A DNA stretch of 64,000 nucleotides from JBALVT01 sp965262875 (GTDB taxonomy: Bacteria; Pseudomonadota; Gammaproteobacteria; Pseudomonadales; Halieaceae). The DNA lies in NCBI GenBank assembly GCA_965262875.1, contig OZ253569.1:3720001-3784000 (forward strand), in the 5' to 3' direction. How positions within the stretch are numbered: the stretch's first letter is position 1; every line of letters starts with the position of its first letter. Shown piece after piece: positions 35,580-44,360 of this stretch. The notes beneath the pieces are model-generated. The model saw only the letters and a list, made by a program, of their open reading frames with translations. It searched no databases and was not told the DNA's origin. The translations under genes and the position numbers were made by a program.

Positions 35580-37826
35580 ATGGTTCAGATACGACAACAA
35601 TCTCACGTCAACGATGCTGGTGATATTGACCTGGAACGTTGGCTTGAACAACTTCCTGTGGCCTTAGATGAGCCCGACCGTTCACGCCTGCTCGAAGCCT
35701 GTCATCTGGCATTGTATGTCAAAAATAATCCCGGGCTGGATTTACCCGATTGGTCCAGGCAATCGGATTGTTTTGTCGCCGGGCTGGATATAGCCCAAAT
35801 CCTTGCTGACCTCCATGTGGGAACCGACGCGCTGATCGCAGGGATGCTTTACCGCGCGGTGCGTGAAGACAAACTCTCACTAGCGCAGGCGAAGGAGTAC
35901 TTTGGTGAGGAGGTGGCCACCCTGATCCGCGGAGTTTTAAGAATGGCCGCGATCAGTGAGTATCAATACCAGAGTGAGTCGCCGGTGCTGGGACAGGCTC
36001 ATGGACAGAAAGACAATATTCGTAAAATGCTGATCTCCCTGGTGGACGATGTGCGCGTGGCTCTGATAAAACTGGCCGAGAGGAGCTGTGCGATTCGCGC
36101 TGTGAAAGATGACGAACTGCGTCGCCGAGGTGTCGCGCAGGAAGTGTTTGATGTGTATGCGCCCCTGGCTCACCGGCTCGGTATTGGGCATTTGAAATGT
36201 GAGCTGGAAGATCTGTCATTTCGCTATATTTACACCGACGCCTACCGCAAGATTGCACGGCTGCTCGACGGCAAGAGGCTGGAGCGTGACGAGTTTATAG
36301 CCCGGGTTCGAGAAGAACTGTATCGAGTGTTGCGAAGCGCTGGGCTGGAGGTGGAAATAGCGGGTAGGTCGAAGCATATCTACAGTATCTGGCGAAAAAT
36401 GCAGCGCAAGGGCATTGGCTTCTCCCAAGTCTACGATATCCGGGCTGTCCGCATTCTGGTTCCCGAAGTGAAAGACTGCTATGCCACCCTGGGAATGGTT
36501 CACGGGCTGTGGCGTAACATTCCCAATGAATTCGACGACTACATCGCCAACCCCAAGGAAAATGGCTATCGGTCCCTGCATACCGCGGTAATAGGCCCTG
36601 AGGGCAAGGTACTGGAGATTCAGATCCGCACCCGGCAAATGGACGACGAGGCCGAACTAGGGGTCTGCGCCCACTGGCGCTACAAAGACAGTGATAAAGA
36701 AGGCCGTCTGGCGAGCACTTACGAGGAGAAAATTGCCTGGTTGAGACAGGTCCTCGATTGGCATGAGGAAACCGGAGACGCCGATTCGGTGGTGGAGCAA
36801 TTTAGTTTTGATGTGGCGCAAGACAGGGTATACGTTTTTACCCCAAACGGTGATGTGGTCAATTTGGCTCAGGGAGCTACCCCTTTGGACTTCGCCTACC
36901 ATGTTCATACGGAGGTAGGGCACAGGTGCCGCGGTGCAAAAGTAAATGGTTCTATTGTGCCGCTGACCTATGCACTTAAGACCGGTGAGCGGGTCGAGGT
37001 ACTAACCAGTGCCCAGGGTGTTCCGAGGCGCGATTGGTTGCAATCCGGTCTGGGCTATCTGCGAACATCCAGAGCCAGAGCCAAGGTTCAGCATTGGTTC
37101 AAAGCTCAAGCGAGAGAGGATAACGTCGATGCCGGACGCCATTTACTGGAGCGTGAGTTCAAGCGCCTGGCACTCACTAGTGTCGATTATCAACGAATTG
37201 CGAGAAAGCTGCAGCAGACCACTGTCGATGACATGTATGCCGCAGTAGGTTCTGGCGACATCTCCTCTGCCGCAGTGCTAAACGTGGCGCAAGGTTTGGT
37301 CGTTAGCCGGTCGGGTCCACAGTTAAAACTGGCTAAATCCGGCAGTAATTCCTATCGCGGGCAAGTTCAGGTGCACGGTGTGGGGAATTTGCTCACCTAT
37401 CTTGCCGGCTGCTGTAAGCCCTTGCCCGGAGATGGTATTACTGGTTTCATTACCAAGGGCCGTGGGGTCAGCGTACACAGAAACGATTGTGGGCGGGTGA
37501 TGAAGCTGCAAGAGCACTCCCAGGATCGAATTGTAGAGGTGGAATGGGGCGACAAAGCGCCCAGAGATAACTTTGAAGTTGATGTCGCCCTTGAAGCCTA
37601 CGACCGGCAGGGTTTGTTGAGAGATATTACCGAGTTGTTTGCTAATGCGCGTATCAACGTACTGTCTATTAACACTCAAACGAATATAAAGCGTCATACC
37701 GCGACCATGCGTTTGCGCGTAGAGGTACCCAATCTCAACTCGCTGTCCCGGTTGCTGGAGCGGTTAAATCGTCTGAACAACGTGGTCTCGGCGGTGCGTT
37801 TAATGGATGAGAGTAGGGCAAAGTGA
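35580..37826 (+). CDS. relA: GTP pyrophosphokinase RelA
   Basis: RelA makes (p)ppGpp on stalled ribosomes. The N-terminal hydrolase-like domain has lost the catalytic HD (MLYRAVRED replaces the HDVVED region), as in monofunctional RelA. The synthetase domain has IYSIWRKMQRKGIGFSQVYDIRAVRI and NGYRSLHTAVIG. TGS (VFTPNGDVVNLAQGATPLDFAYHVHT), a Cys-containing segment (AGCCKPLPGD) and a C-terminal ACT domain follow. At 748 residues it is full length. Its stop overlaps the mazG start. Confidence 0.96.
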   Translation: MVQIRQQSHVNDAGDIDLERWLEQLPVALDEPDRSRLLEACHLALYVKNNPGLDLPDWSRQSDCFVAGLDIAQILADLHVGTDALIAGMLYRAVREDKLSLAQAKEYFGEEVATLIRGVLRMAAISEYQYQSESPVLGQAHGQKDNIRKMLISLVDDVRVALIKLAERSCAIRAVKDDELRRRGVAQEVFDVYAPLAHRLGIGHLKCELEDLSFRYIYTDAYRKIARLLDGKRLERDEFIARVREELYRVLRSAGLEVEIAGRSKHIYSIWRKMQRKGIGFSQVYDIRAVRILVPEVKDCYATLGMVHGLWRNIPNEFDDYIANPKENGYRSLHTAVIGPEGKVLEIQIRTRQMDDEAELGVCAHWRYKDSDKEGRLASTYEEKIAWLRQVLDWHEETGDADSVVEQFSFDVAQDRVYVFTPNGDVVNLAQGATPLDFAYHVHTEVGHRCRGAKVNGSIVPLTYALKTGERVEVLTSAQGVPRRDWLQSGLGYLRTSRARAKVQHWFKAQAREDNVDAGRHLLEREFKRLALTSVDYQRIARKLQQTTVDDMYAAVGSGDISSAAVLNVAQGLVVSRSGPQLKLAKSGSNSYRGQVQVHGVGNLLTYLAGCCKPLPGDGITGFITKGRGVSVHRNDCGRVMKLQEHSQDRIVEVEWGDKAPRDNFEVDVALEAYDRQGLLRDITELFANARINVLSINTQTNIKRHTATMRLRVEVPNLNSLSRLLERLNRLNNVVSAVRLMDESRAK

Positions 37827-38650
37827 CGGTTTCTCAGAAACGTTTTGACACCAGCGACCTGCTTCGGGTGATGGAACGCTTAAGAGACCCTGATACAGGG
37901 TGTCCTTGGGACGTGGCTCAAACTTTCACAACGATTGTGCCTTCGACCCTTGAAGAATGTTACGAACTGGCTGCTGCGATTGAACAGAAGGATTATCCGC
38001 ATGTTGCTGAGGAGTTAGGTGATGTGCTGTTTCAGGTGATTTTTTATGCTCAATTGGGAGCTGAGCAGAAACTTTTTTCCTTTAATGATGTTGTGCACAC
38101 TTTGGTGCAAAAGCTACTGCGCCGCCACCCACATGTCTTCGAAAATGGAGATATAGAAGGTGTTGTTTCTAAGGCTACCTCGGTAGAGCAAGTTGCGAAT
38201 ACCTGGGAAGCGATCAAGCAAGAAGAACGGAGTGCTAAGCGACAAACAGGTCTCCTGGCGGATGTCCCTCTAGCCTTACCGGCACTCCCACGCGCACAGA
38301 AGCTTCAAAAACGTGCTGCAACTGTTGGGTTTGATTGGGACAGTGCGGGCGAAGTTTGGGTCAAACTCCACGAAGAGTTGGATGAGTTACAGGCAGCAGT
38401 ATCGGCCAACTCATTTGATTCCATAGAGGACGAAATGGGAGACGTGCTGTTCACTTGCGTCAACCTGGCGCGCCATTTGCGCGTGGATGCAGAGGCCAGC
38501 TTGCGTCGTTCCTCCTCCAAATTTGAAGCGCGCTTCAGCACAATGGAATCCCTGGCAACTGAGCGTGGTTTGGGGTTCGATGGAATGAATAGCCACGCGC
38601 TCGAGGCGCTTTGGGTGGAAGTCAAACAGCCATTGGAGACTCCCGACTAG
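37823..38650 (+). CDS. mazG: Nucleoside triphosphate pyrophosphohydrolase MazG
   Basis: MazG hydrolyses NTPs and dNTPs and can lower ppGpp-linked signals. The 275-residue protein has two MazG domains; the first shows LRDPDTGCPWDVAQTF and EECYELAAAIEQ, the second LHEELDELQAAV and EDEMGDVLFTCVN. GTG 37823 overlaps the relA stop (GTGA), the usual relA-mazG coupling. Confidence 0.95.
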   Translation: MTVSQKRFDTSDLLRVMERLRDPDTGCPWDVAQTFTTIVPSTLEECYELAAAIEQKDYPHVAEELGDVLFQVIFYAQLGAEQKLFSFNDVVHTLVQKLLRRHPHVFENGDIEGVVSKATSVEQVANTWEAIKQEERSAKRQTGLLADVPLALPALPRAQKLQKRAATVGFDWDSAGEVWVKLHEELDELQAAVSANSFDSIEDEMGDVLFTCVNLARHLRVDAEASLRRSSSKFEARFSTMESLATERGLGFDGMNSHALEALWVEVKQPLETPD

Positions 38651-38770
38651 GGGTTGAACAATTTCAATACGCCGTGTATCGTTACCGCCCTTAAAAATAC
38701 CTTTACCACATACCCATTTACCGGCGATGCAGAACATCGCTTTTCTTAGAATTCACGAGGATATCTCCTG

Positions 38771-39415
38771 ATGCGATTGATTTTATTGGGCGCTCCCGGC
38801 GCCGGAAAAGGCACCCAGGCACAATACCTAGTTGAAAAGTATGGCATTCCGCAGATTTCGACCGGAGATATGTTGAGAGCCGCTGTTAAAGCTCAAACTG
38901 AGCTGGGTTTGCAGGCAAAAAAAGTTATGGACGCCGGCGGTCTTGTCTCCGATGAGATAATCATCGGACTGGTAAAAGAGCGAATCGCGGAAGAGGATTG
39001 TAAAGACGGTTTCTTGTTTGATGGATTCCCCAGAACGATTCCCCAGGCGCAGGCAATGGTCAATGTCGGTGTTCATATAGATCATGTCGTGGAGATAGCC
39101 GTTGAAGATGAAGAAATCGTTAGCCGTTTAAGCGGCAGAAGAGTTCATCCGGGATCGGGTCGAATTTATCATGTGATTCACAACGCGCCCACGCGAGAAG
39201 GATTGGACGATGAAACTGGCGAGCCGCTGGTGCAACGAGATGATGATCAAGAAGAAACAGTGCGCAAGCGATTGGAAGTTTATAGTTTGCAGACGCGTCC
39301 GCTAATTGATTTTTACCAGAGCATGCAGGGAGACAGTGCGCCGCTTTACCATCGTGTTGAAGGCGCGGGTAGTATGGAAAATATTCGCGACACCGTTTTT
39401 GCTTCGCTCGGTTAA
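38771..39415 (+). CDS. adk: Adenylate kinase
   Basis: Adk equilibrates ATP and AMP with ADP. The P-loop GAPGAGKGTQAQ, the AMP-site ISTGDMLRAAVK, DGFPRTIPQA and the LID segment without zinc cysteines identify the enzyme at 214 residues. It is followed by a clear terminator. Confidence 0.97.
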   Translation: MRLILLGAPGAGKGTQAQYLVEKYGIPQISTGDMLRAAVKAQTELGLQAKKVMDAGGLVSDEIIIGLVKERIAEEDCKDGFLFDGFPRTIPQAQAMVNVGVHIDHVVEIAVEDEEIVSRLSGRRVHPGSGRIYHVIHNAPTREGLDDETGEPLVQRDDDQEETVRKRLEVYSLQTRPLIDFYQSMQGDSAPLYHRVEGAGSMENIRDTVFASLG

Positions 39416-39432
39416 AAAGTACTAAATTGAGG

Positions 39433-39459
39433 AAAAAGGGAGCCTTGCTCCCTTTTTTT
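39433..39459 (+). terminator. Rho-independent terminator after adk
   Basis: A GC-containing stem, AAGGGAGC with GCTCCCTT and a CTT-type loop, is followed by a run of T. It lies about 18 bp after the adk stop. The rest of the 39.46-39.77 kb gap is AT-rich and holds no gene I can support. Confidence 0.88.
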
Positions 39460-39768
39460 ATGTTTATAGGGAAAATGCACAAAAAAACATTTTGCCAAAA
39501 TTTTGCGATTTCTTTCGGTAAATAGCGTCAATAATGCAGTTCTTTTCTCCTATGAATAAAACTGGAATTGGTTTAACCCTATAAAAATAGTATTTTTTAC
39601 ACGATGTTAACTTTTATCTTGTCGTGAACGACCTACAACGTACCTTCCAGTAACTGAATTAAACGTCTTTTTTATAAAAACCTTTGCGGTTCAGTGTATT
39701 GTGCCGTCATAAAATAGTTGTTACTTTTAAACTGCACAATCCAAATAACAACCGTGGAGAACGGCGAA

Positions 39769-40674
39769 ATGGCAACTGCTAAGAAGAAAGCGACAACCAA
39801 ATCCAGGAAGGCTACGAGAAAAACCGCAGCCAAAAAATCAACCCGCAAGGCACCAGCGAAGAAAGCAGCTCCAAAAGTTGTAGCTATTTCTCCGGCGGTA
39901 GCAAAAGCAACTGAGGTTCTCGCCAAAATTCAAAAGTCGATGACCGCGGAGAAAAAAGCGGTTGCGGCAGCTCGCAGAAAAGTAGTTGCTGCCCGCAATA
40001 AAGCCAAGAGGAAATCAACTGCAGCTAACAAACGAGCCGTTAAGTCCGCTTCCACAGGTTCTGCTAGAGCTTCCGCTCGAGTGAAGTCCCTGCGAGAACG
40101 CGCCGCGGCTGCCAAAGCACGGTTGAGCGATCTTACTACTAAAGCAAATGCTAAGGCTGCTGAGATGGCTGCGAAAGAAAAACTGGCTGCGGCAAAAGCT
40201 GGCGCAGCTGCTAAAGCAGAAGCGGATAAGGCGATCGCCCTGGCCAAGTATGCGGCGAAATGGGCTAAGGCTCGCGCCAAAGCAGACGGTAAGAAACTTG
40301 CCGCTGCAGAAAAGAAACTTGCCGCACAATTAAGCGCCGCAGCAAAAAAACTGGCCGCTAAAGCCAAGGCCGCTGAGAAGAAGGCTGCTGCAGCCGCGAA
40401 AAAAGCTGCCGCGAAAGCGAAATCAAAAGCGAAATCAAAAGCGAAATCAAAAGCGAAAGCGAAAGCGAAAGCGAAAGCGAAAGCCAAAGCCAAAGCCAAA
40501 GCCAAAGCCAAAGCCAAAGCCAAAGCCAAAGCCAAAGCCAAAGCAAAAGCAAAACCAAAAGCCAAAGCGAAGCCAAAAGCCAAAGCGAAGCCAAAAGCTA
40601 AAGCAAAGCCAAAGGCCAAAGCAAAGCCAAAGGCCAAAGCAAAGCCAAGGGCAAAGGCAAAGGCTAAAAAGTAA
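39769..40674 (+). CDS. AlgP-like Lys/Ala-rich histone-H1-like protein
   Basis: ATG 39769, preceded by GGAGAACGGCGAA, gives a 301-residue, extremely basic protein made almost only of Lys, Ala, Ser, Arg and Pro. An N-terminal S/T/K-rich tail leads to a helical Ala/Lys/Glu region (about residues 40-210). The C-terminal third is a repetitive KA, KS and KPKAKA tail. This is the composition of AlgP (AlgR3) and other bacterial H1-like DNA-binding proteins, which bind DNA without strict specificity and influence nucleoid structure and, in Pseudomonas, alginate transcription. Length is likely to vary between strains because the coding repeats are multiples of 6 bp. Confidence 0.82.
   Translation: MATAKKKATTKSRKATRKTAAKKSTRKAPAKKAAPKVVAISPAVAKATEVLAKIQKSMTAEKKAVAAARRKVVAARNKAKRKSTAANKRAVKSASTGSARASARVKSLRERAAAAKARLSDLTTKANAKAAEMAAKEKLAAAKAGAAAKAEADKAIALAKYAAKWAKARAKADGKKLAAAEKKLAAQLSAAAKKLAAKAKAAEKKAAAAAKKAAAKAKSKAKSKAKSKAKAKAKAKAKAKAKAKAKAKAKAKAKAKAKAKAKPKAKAKPKAKAKPKAKAKPKAKAKPKAKAKPRAKAKAKK
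40411..40665 (+). repeat. Hexanucleotide-based tandem repeat coding the KA tail
   Basis: The array consists of blocks: GCGAAATCAAAA three times, GCGAAA several times, a long run of GCCAAA, a few GCAAAA, then an 18-bp unit coding K-P-K-A-K-A about five times with synonymous changes. All units keep the reading frame, so slippage changes the length but not the frame. Confidence 0.9.
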
Positions 40675-40702
40675 ATTTGAACAGTTCGTTGAGTAATAAG
40701 AA

Positions 40703-40735
40703 AACCCGCTGAAATAACTTTAGCGGGTTTTTTTT
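40703..40735 (+). terminator. Rho-independent terminator after the AlgP-like gene
   Basis: AACCCGCT and AGCGGGTT pair around a loop of about ten bases and are followed by eight T. It lies about 30 bp after the stop codon and also separates the gene from the converging mobA. Confidence 0.9.
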
Positions 40736-40772
40736 GGCCCAATATTTCGGAACCTGCCTTTGTTTACTCAAA

Positions 40773-41360
40773 TTAAGGTTTTGAAAGTGTCTCCAGGGAA
40801 TTGAAGTTTTGAAAGGCATCCGGTTGATCGGAGAAGTCAACGGAGATGTTAGGGTGTTGTCTAAACCAATGACGAACCGCCCGATTACCCTCTTCAAGGT
40901 AAGCGCTTAATGATGGAAAAAGTGAGCTGTGAACCGCGCAAGACAAATACTGCTCGCGTTTTCCATCGTGGGCATAGGAGATTAAGGTTCCCCCTGGCCT
41001 GCTTGCATCTAACGCCTCTTTTAGTCTCTGAGCCAAATTCAGGGGTAGCAGGGGAGTGTCGCAAGCTGTAATGACCAAAATATTGCTCTTCACATGCGGA
41101 ATCGCAGCTTCGATGCCAGCGAGTGGGCCCTGGAAACCCAACCTATCGTCCTGAACTTGAGTATCCCCAATTCCTTCATAGACCTGAATATTCCTGTTGC
41201 AACTGATAATGAGATGGTCGACCTGGGGCCTGAGTCTGTCGGCCACGTGGTCGATGAGTTTTTTTCCTCGCCAACTCAGCAAACCTTTGTCCTGGCCTTG
41301 AACTCGGCGCCCTTCGCCCCCGGCCAGAATAAGTCCCGTTATCTCGTTTTCTTGTGACAT
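40773..41360 (-). CDS. mobA: Molybdenum cofactor guanylyltransferase
   Basis: MobA joins GMP to molybdopterin to make the bis-MGD cofactor of molybdoenzymes. The GTP-binding start LILAGGEGRRVQGQDKGLL, FQGPLAGIEAAI and VITACDTPLLP are typical, and the length (195 residues) is right. Its presence implies that a DMSO-reductase-family molybdoenzyme exists elsewhere. Confidence 0.92.
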   Translation of the reverse strand: MSQENEITGLILAGGEGRRVQGQDKGLLSWRGKKLIDHVADRLRPQVDHLIISCNRNIQVYEGIGDTQVQDDRLGFQGPLAGIEAAIPHVKSNILVITACDTPLLPLNLAQRLKEALDASRPGGTLISYAHDGKREQYLSCAVHSSLFPSLSAYLEEGNRAVRHWFRQHPNISVDFSDQPDAFQNFNSLETLSKP

Positions 41361-41507
41361 GATCAGGCCCGATGTTAAAGCCGCAGTTTAATCGGCGAAT
41401 GTGTTTCTGGGTAGCTATCAGACTATGGGATAATCAGCGTCTTCCCAAGGGCTATTGCTCAAGGTTGATAAAATAACAAACTTTCAGGGGCTTGGTTTAC
41501 ACATTAC

Positions 41508-42218
41508 ATGGCTAATATTTTGGCAATCGATACATCGACGGACGCCTGCTCCGTCGCTTTGTATCTACAGGGACAATATACCCATAGGCACGAGGTGATT
41601 CCCCGCGGGCACTCCGGGCGGTTAATGCCCATGCTGCAGGAAATACTGCCCAGCGGAGACTTGCGCTCTGCAGGTGTTGATGCGATAGCCTATGGCGTGG
41701 GCCCCGGTTCTTTCACTGGTCTGCGTATCGCGGCCAGCGCAGTTCAAGGTCTTGCTTTTGCCAATCATATCCCGGCTATACCTGTTTCAACACTCGCGTG
41801 TCAGGCCCAAACCGCCCTTCGCCAGGGCCTGGTAAATTCGGGTGACTGGGTACTGAGTACTCTGGATGCGAGGATTAATGAAATTTATTGGTCTGTGTTT
41901 CGGTTCGAAAAAGAATTGGCCCGACTAGAGGTAGGTCCCGAGGTTTGCAATCCATCTGAACTAGTTGTCGATCCTGCGGTGAGATTGTTACAAGCCATCG
42001 GTGGTGGGCTCAAATATGCGGAAGCCTTGCCTGATGCCATCCGCGACCGATTGGGGTCTGCGATTGGCGACGTGCTGCCCAACGCGGTTGACCTTGTACC
42101 GCTGGCCATTGAAAAGCTCAATAGGGGCGAAGTTCAGTCGGCTACAGAGGTTTCGCCAATCTATGTTCGCGATGAAATTTCCTGGAAGAAAATTGCCGAG
42201 CAGGGGAAACCGCAGTGA
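41508..42218 (+). CDS. tsaB: tRNA threonylcarbamoyladenosine modification protein TsaB
   Basis: TsaB is the scaffold partner of TsaD in t6A37 synthesis. The ASKHA-type start ILAIDTSTDACSVAL, VIPRGHSGRLMPML and GPGSFTGLRIAASAVQGLA are diagnostic. ATG 41508 starts the protein; its stop overlaps uppP (GTGA). Confidence 0.95.
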   Translation: MANILAIDTSTDACSVALYLQGQYTHRHEVIPRGHSGRLMPMLQEILPSGDLRSAGVDAIAYGVGPGSFTGLRIAASAVQGLAFANHIPAIPVSTLACQAQTALRQGLVNSGDWVLSTLDARINEIYWSVFRFEKELARLEVGPEVCNPSELVVDPAVRLLQAIGGGLKYAEALPDAIRDRLGSAIGDVLPNAVDLVPLAIEKLNRGEVQSATEVSPIYVRDEISWKKIAEQGKPQ

Positions 42219-43021
42219 TCGACTGGTACCAGGCCGTTGTATTGGCGGTACTGCAGGGTCTAACCGAGTTCTTGCCAATATCGAGTTCGGCACATCTGGT
42301 AATACCCTCTTTGATTCTGAATTGGCCAGATCAGGAGCTGGCTTTTGACGTTGCCGTGCACGTAGGCACTCTGTTAGCAGTGGTGGGCTACTACCGAACT
42401 GATCTGTTGCAAATGTTCACGGCGTGGATGAATTCCCTGGCAGGAGGGGGAGTGACTTCCAATAGCAATCTGGTCTGGTATATTGTGTGGGCTACTGTAC
42501 CGGCAGGAGTCTTTGGCCTGCTGGGGCGAGATATTATCGCAGCAGAATTCCGAACCCTGCCGGTTATCGCCACCACAACCCTGGTCTTTGGTTTGCTGCT
42601 GGGTTTCGCCGATAGGCGTTCCAAAGTTCCTCAGCGAAGTCGTGCAAAAATATCTCTGATGATCGCGCTGATTATTGGTGCGGCACAAACAACAGCATTG
42701 ATTCCCGGCGTATCTCGCTCGGGAGTGACGATAACCGCTGGCCTTTTGATGGGCCTAGCCAGACAAGATGCGGCGCGCTTTTCTTTTTTGCTTTCAATTC
42801 CTATTATCGCCTCAGCCGGCGCTTTGAAATCCTGGGATTTGTACCTGAGCGGAGTCACCGTAAATTGGCCCATGCTCGCAGTAGGAGTGTTGATTTCGGG
42901 GGTTACAGCGTATCTTTGTATTGCCTTGTTTCTACGACTACTCGACCGTGTAGGGATGATGCCATTTGTCTACTATCGGATCGTTCTGGCCCTGGGCTTA
43001 TACCTGCTGTGGCTGACTTAA
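42215..43021 (+). CDS. uppP: Undecaprenyl-diphosphate phosphatase (UppP/BacA)
   Basis: UppP recycles the lipid carrier for cell-wall and O-antigen synthesis. The membrane protein contains LQGLTEFLPISSSAHL and PGVSRSGVTITAGLLMG, the two catalytic loops, and about eight helices over 268 residues. GTG 42215 overlaps the tsaB stop. Confidence 0.96.
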   Translation: MIDWYQAVVLAVLQGLTEFLPISSSAHLVIPSLILNWPDQELAFDVAVHVGTLLAVVGYYRTDLLQMFTAWMNSLAGGGVTSNSNLVWYIVWATVPAGVFGLLGRDIIAAEFRTLPVIATTTLVFGLLLGFADRRSKVPQRSRAKISLMIALIIGAAQTTALIPGVSRSGVTITAGLLMGLARQDAARFSFLLSIPIIASAGALKSWDLYLSGVTVNWPMLAVGVLISGVTAYLCIALFLRLLDRVGMMPFVYYRIVLALGLYLLWLT

Positions 43022-43039
43022 TTAAGAGATGGAAAAACA

Positions 43040-44350
43040 ATGACTCAATTGATATTTAACCAGCAGCTCTGCGATTTTATCGGTAGATCTCCTACGCCTT
43101 TTCACGCCGTTAAGACAATGACGCTCGAGCTGAAGGCCGCTGGATTTGAAGGGCTTGACGACCAGTCAAAGTGGAACCTGAAGCCCGGGGGGAAGTACTT
43201 TATATGCCGCAATGGCAGTTCCTTAGTTGCCTTTGTGGTGGGATCTGACAGTGCCCCGGTGGAAGGTATGCGCATGGTAGGTGCACATACTGATAGCCCG
43301 TGTTTGATGGTTAAGCCGGTGCCGGAAAATAATCGGCAGGGGTATTTTCAGTTAGGCGTGGAGGTTTATGGTGGTGCTTTGCTTAATCCCTGGTTTGACC
43401 GAGACCTGTCCCTGGCAGGGAGGGTAACTTTCGAAGCCACAGAAGGAGTGCTGAAAAGCGCGTTGATCGATTTTCAGGATGCGATTGCGACTATTCCCAG
43501 TTTGGCAATCCATCTCGATAGGGAGGCCAATAAAAAGCGAAGTATCAATCCACAAACAGATATCCTTCCTTTGCTGTGTCAAATATCTGATGGTGAGACT
43601 CTAAATTTTCAGGACTTGTTAAAAACCCGTCTTCTGCAGGAGCATCCGCATTGCTCGGTGGAGCAGGTGCTTGAGTATGAACTTTCTTTTTACGATACAC
43701 AGCCCCCGGCACTCGTCGGCCTAAAGCGGGAATTTATTGCCTCAGCCCGCCTCGACAATTTGCTCAGCTGTTTTACGGGGTTGCGCGCTCTTATCGAAAG
43801 TGATGGGGTGGTTAGCTCGCTGTTGGTCTGCAATGACCACGAGGAGGTTGGCAGCGTCTCTGCAGCTGGCGCGCAAGGGCCGCTGCTGCTCTCGGTTTTG
43901 AAAAGGCTCGCCGGTTCTGAGGCGGATTACCTCGCGCTTGCAGAGCGTTCCATGATGATTTCAGCGGATAATGCTCACGGCATTCACCCAAATCACATGG
44001 ATAAGCACGATGACAATCACGGTCCTGTATTAAACGCAGGTCCTGTGATTAAGAGAAATGCCAATCAGCGTTATGCAACCAATAGTGAGACTGCCGGCTT
44101 GTTTCGCCTGCTGGCGACTCAGGAAAAAGTGCCGGTACAGGCCTTTGTGGTGCGCAGCGATATGAGCTGTGGCAGTACTATTGGTCCAATTACCGCGGGA
44201 GGGACTGGAATTCGCACCCTTGATATCGGTGTGCCAACCTTCGCTATGCATTCTATTAGAGAGTTGGCGGGGAGTGATGATGCCTGGAATCTGAGCCGGA
44301 TACTTGGCCGTTTTTTCAGTCACCCCGGATCGCTGACCGCCCAACAATAA
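43040..44350 (+). CDS. apeB: M18-family aminopeptidase
   Basis: This 436-residue zinc aminopeptidase removes N-terminal, often acidic, residues from peptides. Metal-binding motifs GAHTDSPCLMVKP, CNDHEEVGSVSAAGAQG and SADNAHGIHPNHMDKHD are present, with SDMSCGSTIGPITA near the C-terminus. It begins 18 bp after uppP and is intact. Confidence 0.93.
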   Translation: MTQLIFNQQLCDFIGRSPTPFHAVKTMTLELKAAGFEGLDDQSKWNLKPGGKYFICRNGSSLVAFVVGSDSAPVEGMRMVGAHTDSPCLMVKPVPENNRQGYFQLGVEVYGGALLNPWFDRDLSLAGRVTFEATEGVLKSALIDFQDAIATIPSLAIHLDREANKKRSINPQTDILPLLCQISDGETLNFQDLLKTRLLQEHPHCSVEQVLEYELSFYDTQPPALVGLKREFIASARLDNLLSCFTGLRALIESDGVVSSLLVCNDHEEVGSVSAAGAQGPLLLSVLKRLAGSEADYLALAERSMMISADNAHGIHPNHMDKHDDNHGPVLNAGPVIKRNANQRYATNSETAGLFRLLATQEKVPVQAFVVRSDMSCGSTIGPITAGGTGIRTLDIGVPTFAMHSIRELAGSDDAWNLSRILGRFFSHPGSLTAQQ

Positions 44351-44360
44351 CTGCGCTACT

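Noticed and set aside
40411..40665. CRISPR-like array
   Set aside because: The repeats are contiguous 6- and 18-bp coding units without spacers, and no cas gene is nearby.
39930..40742. Long open frame antisense to the AlgP-like gene, rich in Phe, Ala and Leu
   Set aside because: It is a by-product of the Lys/Ala hexanucleotide repeats read backwards, has no ribosome site and covers a terminator.
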